From: Akkermansiaceae bacterium UBA5688
GTDB taxonomy: Bacteria > Verrucomicrobiota > Verrucomicrobiia > Verrucomicrobiales > Akkermansiaceae
Length of the DNA stretch: 21,831 bases
Assembly: GCA_002420315.1 (NCBI GenBank)
Contig: DIHU01000219.1
Span: 1 to 21,831, forward strand
Direction of reading: 5' to 3'
Part shown: piece after piece, positions 1-6,804 of the stretch
Position numbering within the stretch: the stretch's first letter is position 1
Layout: each line of letters starts with the position of its first letter
Program-made: the position numbers and the translations under genes
Notes under the pieces: model-generated
The model's database searches: none
What the model saw: the letters and a program-made list of their open reading frames with translations, nothing else
Told to the model about the DNA's origin: nothing

Positions 1-1
1 T

Positions 2-523
2 ACTGGTGGTAATAGAACTGACATAGCTCGATCAACAGCTCTCGGTGGGGCAGCTGGAACAGGCTATGCGATCTATCGGGAGCGCCAAAATCAGAATAAC
101 GGGACTTATCCCAACGGAAGTTACACTGTTGCCCCCCCCACAACAATTCCAGCTCCTACAACAGCTCCAGCTCTCACAACAGCTCCAGCTCCCAGAACAG
201 TTTCAGCTCCCACAACAGCTCCAGCTCCCACGACAGTTCCGGCTCCCACAACAGTTCCAGCTCCCACAACAGTTCCAGCTCCCACAACAATTCCAGCTCC
301 CACAACAGCTCCAGCCCCCACAACAGCTCCAGCCCCTACAACAGCTCCAGCCCCTACAACAGCCCCAATAGTCAGGAATTACCCTATCGCGCAACCAACG
401 GGAACTCCGGGTGTTGTTATCAGCCCTCACAAGCCGTATAACAAAATTCGCACCACTGGTTTGAAGCCTGGACAGCTTGCAACTGATCCAACGACTAACA
501 AAATTTTTGTGGTTCCCAATTAA
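2..523 (+). CDS. 3' part of a Pro-Thr-Thr repeat protein with a glycine-rich, zipper-like segment
   Basis: The frame is open from the window edge to TAA at 521-523, so the N-terminus is missing. The first visible residues contain a small-residue run, STALGGAAGTGYAIYRE, which looks like a glycine-zipper membrane or envelope segment. Then come thirteen copies of a six-residue unit, P-T-T-(A/V/I)-P-A, from about nucleotide 137 to 367. The tail ends in a basic, proline-rich stretch (VISPHKPYNK) and DPTTNKIFVVPN. I recall similar 'TGKIF.VP' endings in verrucomicrobial envelope proteins, which is memory and not a search. The repeat probably forms a stiff, extended, perhaps glycosylated linker in the envelope; this is inference. 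The 18-bp repeat has few stops in any frame, so it creates spurious open frames on both strands. The proline-threonine frame is chosen because it runs through the unique sequence on both sides and ends just before a terminator. Confidence 0.75.
   Translation, partial: TGGNRTDIARSTALGGAAGTGYAIYRERQNQNNGTYPNGSYTVAPPTTIPAPTTAPALTTAPAPRTVSAPTTAPAPTTVPAPTTVPAPTTVPAPTTIPAPTTAPAPTTAPAPTTAPAPTTAPIVRNYPIAQPTGTPGVVISPHKPYNKIRTTGLKPGQLATDPTTNKIFVVPN
137..367 (+). repeat. 18-bp in-frame tandem repeat, 13 copies
   Basis: The consensus unit is CCCACAACAGCTCCAGCT, repeated without spacers. There are twelve full copies plus a final 15-bp one. Copies differ mainly in the fourth codon (GCT, GTT or ATT) and in third positions. 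Because the unit is a multiple of three, gain or loss of copies would change protein length without a frameshift. It encodes the PTT(A/V/I)PA linker. Confidence 0.9.
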
Positions 524-552
524 TAGGAAAAGACCCGATCACAAATAGAAAA

Positions 553-581
553 CTGCTTCGGAAAATCCGAAGCGGTTTTTT
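553..581 (+). terminator. Intrinsic terminator of the PTT-repeat gene
   Basis: CTGCTTCGGA (553-562) pairs with TCCGAAGCGG (566-575) around an AAA loop and is followed by six T (576-581). One pair is a U-G wobble in the + transcript and would be a C-A mismatch on the other strand, so it points to the + gene. On the - strand only a short T run follows, so service to the converging DUF1552 gene would be weak. Confidence 0.85.
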
Positions 582-593
582 GTTCCCCTATCT

Positions 594-1949
594 TTAAATC
601 TTCTTTAGCGCGCCAGTCGAATCTCCGAAGCTCTTGGTATTGGAACCAAATTCGTTAAGCATCCGAACATAAAGGTTAGACAAAGGAACTTCCTCACCGA
701 GATCAACGTGGCGGCCGGTCTCAAAGGCACCTCCTCCGTTTCCAGCCAAGATGACCGGAAGATCGCTATGGCTATGGCGGTCGCCATCCGCAATCCCACT
801 ACCGTAAACGATCATGGAGTTATGGAGCAATGACTTCCCATCGACATCCTCAGTCCCCTTCATCTTTTCCATAAAGTAGGCTAATTGTTCAATGTAGTAT
901 TGATCGATCTTTTGAATTTTGTCCAAATTTTCCTTACGGCGCTTATGGTGGGAAATATGGTGATGCCCTTCAGATACTCCGATCTCTTTAAAAGAACGGT
1001 TACTGCCATCGTGAGCTAAGAGAAAAGTCGAAATACGGGTGCTATCAGTCTGGAAGGCGAGGACCATCATATCCATAAGAAGGCGTATATGTTCCTTATA
1101 ACTTTTCGGCTGACCTTCGGGCGCGCTCACGCCTGGGTCTAGTGATCTACCTAGTGACTCACTCTTTTGAATCTTGCGCTCAATCTCTCGTACCCCTGTG
1201 AGGTATTCCTCAAGCTTGTGCTGATCATTTCGGCCCAGATGTTTGTGGAGTGCTTTAGCATCATCCGAGATAAAATCTAAAATGGATTTCTGAGTCGCAC
1301 GCCGTTGAGTGAGTCCCCTTGCCCGCTCTTCTGCCGAACCCTCTCCAAAAAGGCGTTCAAAAACGAGACGTGGATTAGCCTCTGGGGTGTTGGGCTGGTT
1401 TTCCGATCTCCACGAAAGGTTAAATTGGTATGCGCAAGAGTATCCTGAGTCACAGCGTCCAGACTTTCGGACCCCATCACAGGTCAGCTCGAGCGAAGAC
1501 AAACGAGTCTCGTCACGAACGAGTTGCGCCGCAATTTGATCAACCGAAGTCCCAACCTTAATATCAGAACCTGATGTCTTCTTGGCTCGCTGGCCCGTGA
1601 GAAAAGTAGCACCACCCCGAGCGTGATCTCCCCCGCCATCTTTTCCAGGGGTAGCGTTTTCGTGAGATAAGCCAGAGTAGATTTGCATATCCCCTTTCAG
1701 CCCCTCAAGCGCCTTCATACTCTTGCCTAGCTCGTAGTTACTCCCATTTCCCGTCGGCTTCCAATGTTCAAGGTTCACTCCATTCGGAATGTATAGATAG
1801 GCCATCCGGAGGGGACTGCCATTTTCAGTCGAAGCAATCCCCCTTGTGGTAGCTGCCATAAGCGGAGTCACCGACTCCAAAGCAGGCAGCCCAACTGCTG
1901 CCCCAAGCCCCCGAAGAAACTTCCGGCGATCCAATTTCGTTCGATTCAT
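594..1949 (-). CDS. DUF1552 domain protein, Tat-exported
   Basis: This 451-residue protein begins with a twin-arginine signal: DRRKFLRGLG at residues 7-16, followed by a moderately hydrophobic stretch and a likely cleavage near the AAT after LMA. The body matches my memory of the DUF1552 family of Planctomycetes and Verrucomicrobiota: LYIPNGVNLEHWKP near the N-terminus, THE-type 'YSGLSHENA', HARGGATFLTGQ, DQIAAQL, a central charged helical region with LTGVREIERKI, and a C-terminal NSMIVYGSGIADGDRHSHSDLPVILAG. The function of the family is not established. Genomes usually pair it with a DUF1592/DUF1588 cytochrome-c-type protein; none is seen here, where both neighbours point elsewhere. The ATG at 1949 is used because the Tat motif starts seven residues in. 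No Shine-Dalgarno is visible; a TATTAT box lies six bases upstream. Confidence 0.88.
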   Translation of the reverse strand: MNRTKLDRRKFLRGLGAAVGLPALESVTPLMAATTRGIASTENGSPLRMAYLYIPNGVNLEHWKPTGNGSNYELGKSMKALEGLKGDMQIYSGLSHENATPGKDGGGDHARGGATFLTGQRAKKTSGSDIKVGTSVDQIAAQLVRDETRLSSLELTCDGVRKSGRCDSGYSCAYQFNLSWRSENQPNTPEANPRLVFERLFGEGSAEERARGLTQRRATQKSILDFISDDAKALHKHLGRNDQHKLEEYLTGVREIERKIQKSESLGRSLDPGVSAPEGQPKSYKEHIRLLMDMMVLAFQTDSTRISTFLLAHDGSNRSFKEIGVSEGHHHISHHKRRKENLDKIQKIDQYYIEQLAYFMEKMKGTEDVDGKSLLHNSMIVYGSGIADGDRHSHSDLPVILAGNGGGAFETGRHVDLGEEVPLSNLYVRMLNEFGSNTKSFGDSTGALKKI

Positions 1950-2261
1950 GGGTATATAATACCTTTTCTGATCAATTTATCTCGCAGAATTTTCTCAAAA
2001 TACCCCGACCCCCTAATTCTAAGGGCATCAGTTCCTCAAAAAACCTAAATTGGCATCAGCATAATAGGTGTTGATAGCCACGCGTTCATGACAATAAAAC
2101 CGCTTCACAGCAGATCTAGCAAAAGCGCATAAACTTTTGATGGCTTCTATCCATCGTATGGCAAAAAGACCCCCTACTTTGAAGCGCAGTCAGGCCCATC
2201 AGCACCTCCGCTTTTGATTGATTATGGTTTTACTAACGCCGTTTCTACCTAGACTCCCGCC
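1950..2261. other. Gene-free divergent region between the DUF1552 gene and apt
   Basis: No credible coding frame, tRNA or riboswitch fold was found in these 312 bases. It must carry the promoters of both flanking genes, which are read away from each other. Things visible: an inverted repeat GGTAT-ATA-ATACC at 1951-1963 touching the DUF1552 start; two direct copies of GGCATCAG at 2024-2031 and 2052-2059, with a third CATCAG at 2197-2202; and a small hairpin GATGG-CTTCTA-TCCATC around 2140-2156 without a T run. No good -35/-10 pair could be assigned. Confidence 0.5.
1951..1963 (-). promoter_or_regulatory. Possible -10 box or operator at the DUF1552 start
   Basis: On the - strand TATTAT (1961-1956) lies exactly six bases before the ATG at 1949 and matches the bacterial -10 consensus at five of six positions. 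It sits inside the inverted repeat GGTAT-ATA-ATACC. If used, transcription would begin at or next to the start codon. No matching -35 was found, so this is tentative. Confidence 0.3.
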
Positions 2262-2786
2262 ATGCCCACCGCAGCTGACCTAGATGCCGCCATTCGCGAT
2301 GTTCCCGACTTTCCGAAACCTGGGATCCTCTTCAAAGATATCACTCCTATTCTAGGTGATCCGGAACTCTTCAGGGCTTCGCTTGAACTGTTGGCGGAAA
2401 CCGCCGGAGACACCAAAATCGATAAAGTGGTCGGAATTGACGCTCGGGGATTTATTTTTGCGGCTGGAGTCGCTCATATTCTAGGAGCCGGATTTGTTCC
2501 CGTTCGCAAAAAAGGCAAACTTCCGTGGACAACCCATCAAATGGCTTACAGTTTGGAATATGGAGAAGATATCGTAGAAATTCATGCCGACGCCGTGAAA
2601 CCAGGTGAGAAAATCCTTTTAATCGATGACCTTCTCGCAACCGGTGGAACCGCCGCAGCCGCAATTAAACTTCTCAAAGAAATTGATGCTGAAATCGTCG
2701 GGGTATCATTCCTGATCGAACTGGCAGCTTTGAATGGGCGTGATGTTCTCGGACATTCAGGTATTCAATCACTCCTTTCCTACTAA
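2262..2786 (+). CDS. apt: Adenine phosphoribosyltransferase
   Basis: This cytosolic enzyme joins adenine and PRPP to make AMP and pyrophosphate in purine salvage. The 174 residues match the family's usual length. Signature stretches are all present: VPDFPKPGILFKDITPIL (residues 14-31), GIDARGFIF (58-66), VRKKGKLP (81-88, adenine and PRPP loop), SLEYG (97-101), and the PRPP-binding motif LLIDDLLATGGT (119-130). The stop is followed after three bases by the start of pgi, so the two are almost surely co-transcribed. No Shine-Dalgarno is seen before the ATG; a TAGACT hexamer lies six bases upstream. No alternative function is likely. Confidence 0.96.
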   Translation: MPTAADLDAAIRDVPDFPKPGILFKDITPILGDPELFRASLELLAETAGDTKIDKVVGIDARGFIFAAGVAHILGAGFVPVRKKGKLPWTTHQMAYSLEYGEDIVEIHADAVKPGEKILLIDDLLATGGTAAAAIKLLKEIDAEIVGVSFLIELAALNGRDVLGHSGIQSLLSY

Positions 2787-2789
2787 CTC

Positions 2790-4340
2790 ATGAACTTTAA
2801 AAAATACGCCGATTCCCTTCTACGCTACCCCGATCTCGGGTTCAGCCTCGACCTCTCTCGAATGGATATCCCGGAGAGTTTTGAGAGTAATATGCGACCC
2901 CAAATTGAGAAAGCGTTCGCCGATCTCAAAGCTCTTGAGGCGGGTGAAATCGCGAATGCAGATGAAGATCGTATGGTCGGACACTATTGGCTCAGAGATC
3001 CTGACCTCGCCCCAAACGATGAAATTCGCAGCCAAATCACCGAGCCAATCAAAGCCATTAAAGAATTTGCCTCGATGATCCCAACCGGGGAGATCGCACC
3101 TCCTTCCGGCGGAGTCTTCAAGAACATCCTGATTATCGGAATTGGAGGCTCAGCCCTCGGCCCCCAGCTCATCGACGATGCACTCGGTCAGCTTGACGAA
3201 ATCCGTCCCTTCTTTTTCGACAATACCGATCCGGATGGAATGGACCGTGACCTCAAGGAAATTGGCCACGACTTGAAAAAAACATTAGCCATTGTGATTT
3301 CAAAATCTGGCGGCACACCAGAAACCCGTAATGGAATGCTTGAAGCCAAGCACGCTTACGAGGAGGCCGGGCTTGATTTCGCAAAACACACTATTGCAGT
3401 GACTGGAGAAGGATCCAAGTTGGACCAATTCGCACGCGAAGAAGGATTCATCACAACCTTCCCTATGGAAGACTGGGTTGGCGGCCGAACTTCGGTTCTT
3501 TCGACGGTGGGGCTGGTCCCAATGGCAATTCAAGATATTGACTTCGAAGAAATGCTCGCCGGAGCGAAGGAGATGGACGAATTTACCCGCTCAACCGAAG
3601 TGAAAAGTAATGCCGCGATGCGATTAGCCTTGGCTTGGCATCACGAAGGAAAGGGAAAAGGCGAACGCGATATGGTGGTGCTTCCCTACAAGGATTCGCT
3701 TGTTCTTTTTTCTAAGTATCTTCAGCAATTGATTATGGAATCTCTAGGTAAAGCCGAGGATCTTGAGGGGAACTCGGTAAACCAAGGAATTGCCGTTTAC
3801 GGCAACAAGGGATCAACCGATCAGCACGCCTATGTGCAACAGCTGCGCGACGGACTTCACAACTTTTTTGCAACCTTTATCGAGGTGCGCAAGGGACGCT
3901 CCGGAAACTCCATCACGATCCAAGGCGAGAACACCTCGGCTGACTACCTCCAAGGTTTCCTTCGAGGCACCCGACGCGCTTTATATGAAAACGGACGCCA
4001 TTCAATACTCATTTCAATCGAAGAAGTCACACCGCGAACCCTCGGACATCTCATTGCCCTGTTCGAGCGGACGGTAACCTTTTATGCCTCCCTCGTGAAT
4101 ATTAACGCCTATCATCAACCGGGCGTCGAAGCTGGTAAGGCAGCTGCCACTGAATTCCTCGACATGCTCAATGAAGTTCGTGGACACCTAACTGCTGACC
4201 GAAAAAGCGCAGAAGATGTCGCCACCGCAATCAGCTGCGATCCAGAAGAGGTCTTCCATGCCTTGGTTCATCTCGCATCTAATGGAGAAGCGACTCATTC
4301 GCGGGGAAAAAATCCAAGGGACGACCGCTTCTTCCTCTAG
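2790..4340 (+). CDS. pgi: Glucose-6-phosphate isomerase with C-terminal extension
   Basis: It interconverts glucose-6-phosphate and fructose-6-phosphate in glycolysis and gluconeogenesis. The 516-residue protein has both SIS domains: GIGGSALGPQ (117-126), SKSGGTPET (171-179), GGRTSVLS (231-238), the catalytic glutamate in ESLGK (317-321), the histidine in DQHAY (344-348) and the lysine in GVEAGK (445-450). After about residue 465 there is an extra segment with the look of a small winged-helix fold: SAEDVATAI, then DPEEVFHALVHLASNG. This recalls the tail of plastid and cyanobacterial isomerases, from memory. The gene starts three bases after apt ends; no separate ribosome site is visible, which suggests translational coupling. 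Confidence 0.96.
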   Translation: MNFKKYADSLLRYPDLGFSLDLSRMDIPESFESNMRPQIEKAFADLKALEAGEIANADEDRMVGHYWLRDPDLAPNDEIRSQITEPIKAIKEFASMIPTGEIAPPSGGVFKNILIIGIGGSALGPQLIDDALGQLDEIRPFFFDNTDPDGMDRDLKEIGHDLKKTLAIVISKSGGTPETRNGMLEAKHAYEEAGLDFAKHTIAVTGEGSKLDQFAREEGFITTFPMEDWVGGRTSVLSTVGLVPMAIQDIDFEEMLAGAKEMDEFTRSTEVKSNAAMRLALAWHHEGKGKGERDMVVLPYKDSLVLFSKYLQQLIMESLGKAEDLEGNSVNQGIAVYGNKGSTDQHAYVQQLRDGLHNFFATFIEVRKGRSGNSITIQGENTSADYLQGFLRGTRRALYENGRHSILISIEEVTPRTLGHLIALFERTVTFYASLVNINAYHQPGVEAGKAAATEFLDMLNEVRGHLTADRKSAEDVATAISCDPEEVFHALVHLASNGEATHSRGKNPRDDRFFL

Positions 4341-4488
4341 GTAGTGAAAAGGTGATGATTCTAGGATTTTTCCCATACAGTCAAATACCCTAGGCGCCCT
4401 TCCTCCTTGGCGATAAATCTTCATCCAAAACTCCATTCTAGTTAATTGGAGGTTTCCGAGATCTCTCATCCTGTCCATAGTCCCTCGT

Positions 4489-5856
4489 ATGCCAAATCCC
4501 TACGAAAGAACTCCGGAGAAGATTGTAGCACCACCGACCGGATGGCTAAACACCGCGAAAAGGCTTGGCCCTGGATTTGTCCTTTCTGCTTCCATCGTCG
4601 GATCCGGAGAGCTAATCGCAACTACCATCTTTGGTGCGAGAGTTGGATTCATCTGCCTCTGGCTCATCCTTTTTTCCTGCCTTGTCAAAGTCGCCATTCA
4701 AATAGAGTTCGGGCGCTTTACCATCTACTCTGGCAAAACCTCTATGCAGGCTCTCGACGAACTTCCCGGACCCAGGTTCGGTAAGGCCAATTGGGCAGTG
4801 TGGAGTTGGTTTGTGACCCATAGCCTTAAAAACCTCCAGGTCGGAGGAATCATCGGTGGCGTGGCCCTCGCTCTCTCAGCACTCTATGATCTTGGCGACA
4901 ACAGCAATATAATTTGGACTATCGTGGCCGCTTCTTTAACGATCCTCGTCGTTTCAAGAGGCATCTACGGCCCCATCGAAAAATGGTCCATTATTATGAT
5001 CGGACTCTTCACCATCTTCACGGTCGTTTCACTGATCTCATTACAATGGACTCCCTTTGCAATTTCCGGCAACGAAATCGCTTCAGGTTTCGGCTTCGAA
5101 CTTCCTGCCTCGGCCTTGATCCTTGTCGCGCTTGGGACTTTTAGCATTACGGGTGTCGGTGGTGACGAAGTCTTAGCCTACAACTACTGGCTGATCGAGA
5201 AGGGTTACGCCTCCTTCACCGGCCCCGAACCCAAAACGCATTCACCCGAATGGCTAGCCCGCGCCAAAGGCTGGATCCGCGTCATGCAACTCGACGCAGT
5301 ACTCTCGATGATTTGCTACACTCTAGTCACCGCTCTTTTTTATCTTTTGGGTGCTGCCATCTTACATAGCCAAAAAATCGTCCCCGAAGGCAACGAACTT
5401 ATCACCGTTCTCTCCAAAATGTATACCGATAGCCTTGGCCCCTGGGCGGAAAAAGCCTTCCTTATTGGAGCAGTTGTTGTCCTTTTTTCCACCCTCCTAG
5501 CGGCCCTTGCCGCATGGACCCGCCTATTTTCAGATGCCTTCGGACGATTTGGCTGGATCAATTTTAATGATGAGAAGCAGCGCCGAAAATCAATCGCGAT
5601 TCTCTCGGTCATTTTCCCTATTATCTGGAGCATTCTCTACTTCCAGATTGGAAAGCCTGGCTTCATGGTGATCATCGGTGGGGCCCTCACCATGATCATT
5701 TTGTTAATCGTAGTCTTCGCCGCTATTATCATGCGCTACAAATGGCTTCCTCAGGAACTCAGACCATCACGCGCTTTCGACCTTGCCCTTTGGCTAAGTA
5801 TCGTAGCGATCGTGGCAGCGGGACTCGTTTCGGCGACCAAGTATTTTGTCGCGTAA
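4489..5856 (+). CDS. Divergent Nramp-like (SLC11-type) membrane transporter
   Basis: The 455-residue protein has about eleven hydrophobic segments in Nramp order. It opens with the family's GPGF (27-30) before TM1, and TM6 falls at roughly residues 208-235. Canonical Nramp transporters bind metal through D and N of a DPGN motif in TM1 and M and H of MPH in TM6. Here the aligned TM1 stretch is VGSGE (37-41), so D becomes G and N becomes E. The aligned TM6 stretch is GVGGDEVLAYNYW (222-234), so M becomes G and H becomes D. The fold assignment is fairly firm, but a manganese or iron substrate should not be assumed. The gene is 148 bp after pgi and may be read from its own promoter. Its stop lies only nine bases from the stop of the converging MoxR gene. 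No Shine-Dalgarno is visible. Confidence 0.85.
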   Translation: MPNPYERTPEKIVAPPTGWLNTAKRLGPGFVLSASIVGSGELIATTIFGARVGFICLWLILFSCLVKVAIQIEFGRFTIYSGKTSMQALDELPGPRFGKANWAVWSWFVTHSLKNLQVGGIIGGVALALSALYDLGDNSNIIWTIVAASLTILVVSRGIYGPIEKWSIIMIGLFTIFTVVSLISLQWTPFAISGNEIASGFGFELPASALILVALGTFSITGVGGDEVLAYNYWLIEKGYASFTGPEPKTHSPEWLARAKGWIRVMQLDAVLSMICYTLVTALFYLLGAAILHSQKIVPEGNELITVLSKMYTDSLGPWAEKAFLIGAVVVLFSTLLAALAAWTRLFSDAFGRFGWINFNDEKQRRKSIAILSVIFPIIWSILYFQIGKPGFMVIIGGALTMIILLIVVFAAIIMRYKWLPQELRPSRAFDLALWLSIVAIVAAGLVSATKYFVA

Positions 5857-5865
5857 CCGAAACGA

Positions 5866-6804
5866 TCAAACTGGAACCGCTAGTTCCTCAATAATTTCCA
5901 ACACCTCTGTCTGACCAGTGCGCCCGGCATATTGGGCATCAGCCTCGAGAACAAGACGATGTCCAATCACTCCCGGGGCCAGTGATTGAATCGTTTCAGG
6001 GAGGACAAAATCACGACCTTCCAAAAGACTTAGAGCCTGAGAAATCCTCAGTAAATTCAAGGAAGCCCTAGGACTTGCAGCTAGCTTCACCCCCGACCGT
6101 CCACGTGTTGCGGCCACCAAGCGGACGAGGTATTCCTGCAAGGTTGGCGTGATGGAAACCTCCGTCACCGCTTTTTTCACTGTGAGTAGATCATCACGGG
6201 TCACCACCTGCTCAACACGAGACAAAGGGTGCGCCTGCTCCTGCGCATTTAAGATTTCCATCTCCTGGTCTACTGAAACATAGCCCAGCGAAGCTTGATA
6301 AGCGAAACGATCCATCTGCGCCTCGGGAAGCGGATAGGTTCCCCGAAGTTCAACCGGATTTTGAGTCGCTATCACAAAAAACAAATCTCCCAAATCGTAA
6401 TGATTTCCCTCGATCGTAACCTGCTTCTCAGCCATCGCCTCGAGAAGAGCGCTCTGCGTCCTTGGCGAGGCTCGGTTCACCTCATCAACCAAAAGAATAT
6501 CACTGAAAATCGGACCCTGCTGAAACTCAAAGCTAGCATTTCGAGAATCCAGCACGCTCACCCCGAGAATATCTGATGGCAAAAGATCCGGCGTAAATTG
6601 GATCCGCTGGAAATTACTCCCGCCAATCGAAGCGGCAATCGCCTTCGCCAAAGTCGTTTTCCCAGTCCCTGGAACATCCTCCAGTAAAACATGCCCACCA
6701 GCGATCATTGTCGAGATAACCCGGCGCACTGTCTCTTCTTGCCCAAGCATTACTGCCTTCACCGAGGATTCCAACTGGCTGACGATTTGACCTGCACCTC
6801 TCAT
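5866..6804 (-). CDS. MoxR-family AAA+ ATPase
   Basis: This 312-residue ATPase is thought, as a family, to act as a chaperone-like remodeller that activates or matures partner proteins. Visible motifs: Walker A EDVPGTGKTT (42-51), Walker B DILLVDEVNRASP (102-114), the sensor-1 asparagine in ATQNP (146-150), the family stretch LPEAQMDRF (159-167) with a likely arginine finger, and a C-terminal lid with SPRASLNLLRISQAL. Its ATG overlaps the stop of the gene before it (ATGA), so the two are translationally coupled. MoxR genes usually precede a DUF58 protein and von Willebrand domain proteins; here it is the last gene of the operon and nothing of that kind follows. The converging transporter gene ends nine bases away, and no terminator is seen between them. 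Confidence 0.93.
   Translation of the reverse strand: MRGAGQIVSQLESSVKAVMLGQEETVRRVISTMIAGGHVLLEDVPGTGKTTLAKAIAASIGGSNFQRIQFTPDLLPSDILGVSVLDSRNASFEFQQGPIFSDILLVDEVNRASPRTQSALLEAMAEKQVTIEGNHYDLGDLFFVIATQNPVELRGTYPLPEAQMDRFAYQASLGYVSVDQEMEILNAQEQAHPLSRVEQVVTRDDLLTVKKAVTEVSITPTLQEYLVRLVAATRGRSGVKLAASPRASLNLLRISQALSLLEGRDFVLPETIQSLAPGVIGHRLVLEADAQYAGRTGQTEVLEIIEELAVPV

Noticed and set aside
137..367. CRISPR-like array
   Set aside because: Units are contiguous 18-bp copies with no unique spacers and are in frame in a coding region.
45..430. Gln/Leu-rich, Gly/Val-rich and Cys/Trp-rich open frames across the tandem repeat
   Set aside because: They are other-frame readings of an 18-bp repeat with no stops; only the Pro-Thr frame continues through unique sequence on both sides and ends at a terminator.
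1955..1960. TATAAT on the + strand as a promoter for apt
   Set aside because: It is about 300 bases before apt and has no -35 hexamer at the right distance; the - strand reading next to the DUF1552 start is more plausible.
4361..4394. CTAGG/CCTAG hairpin after pgi as a terminator
   Set aside because: Only five pairs with a loop over 20 bases and no T run.
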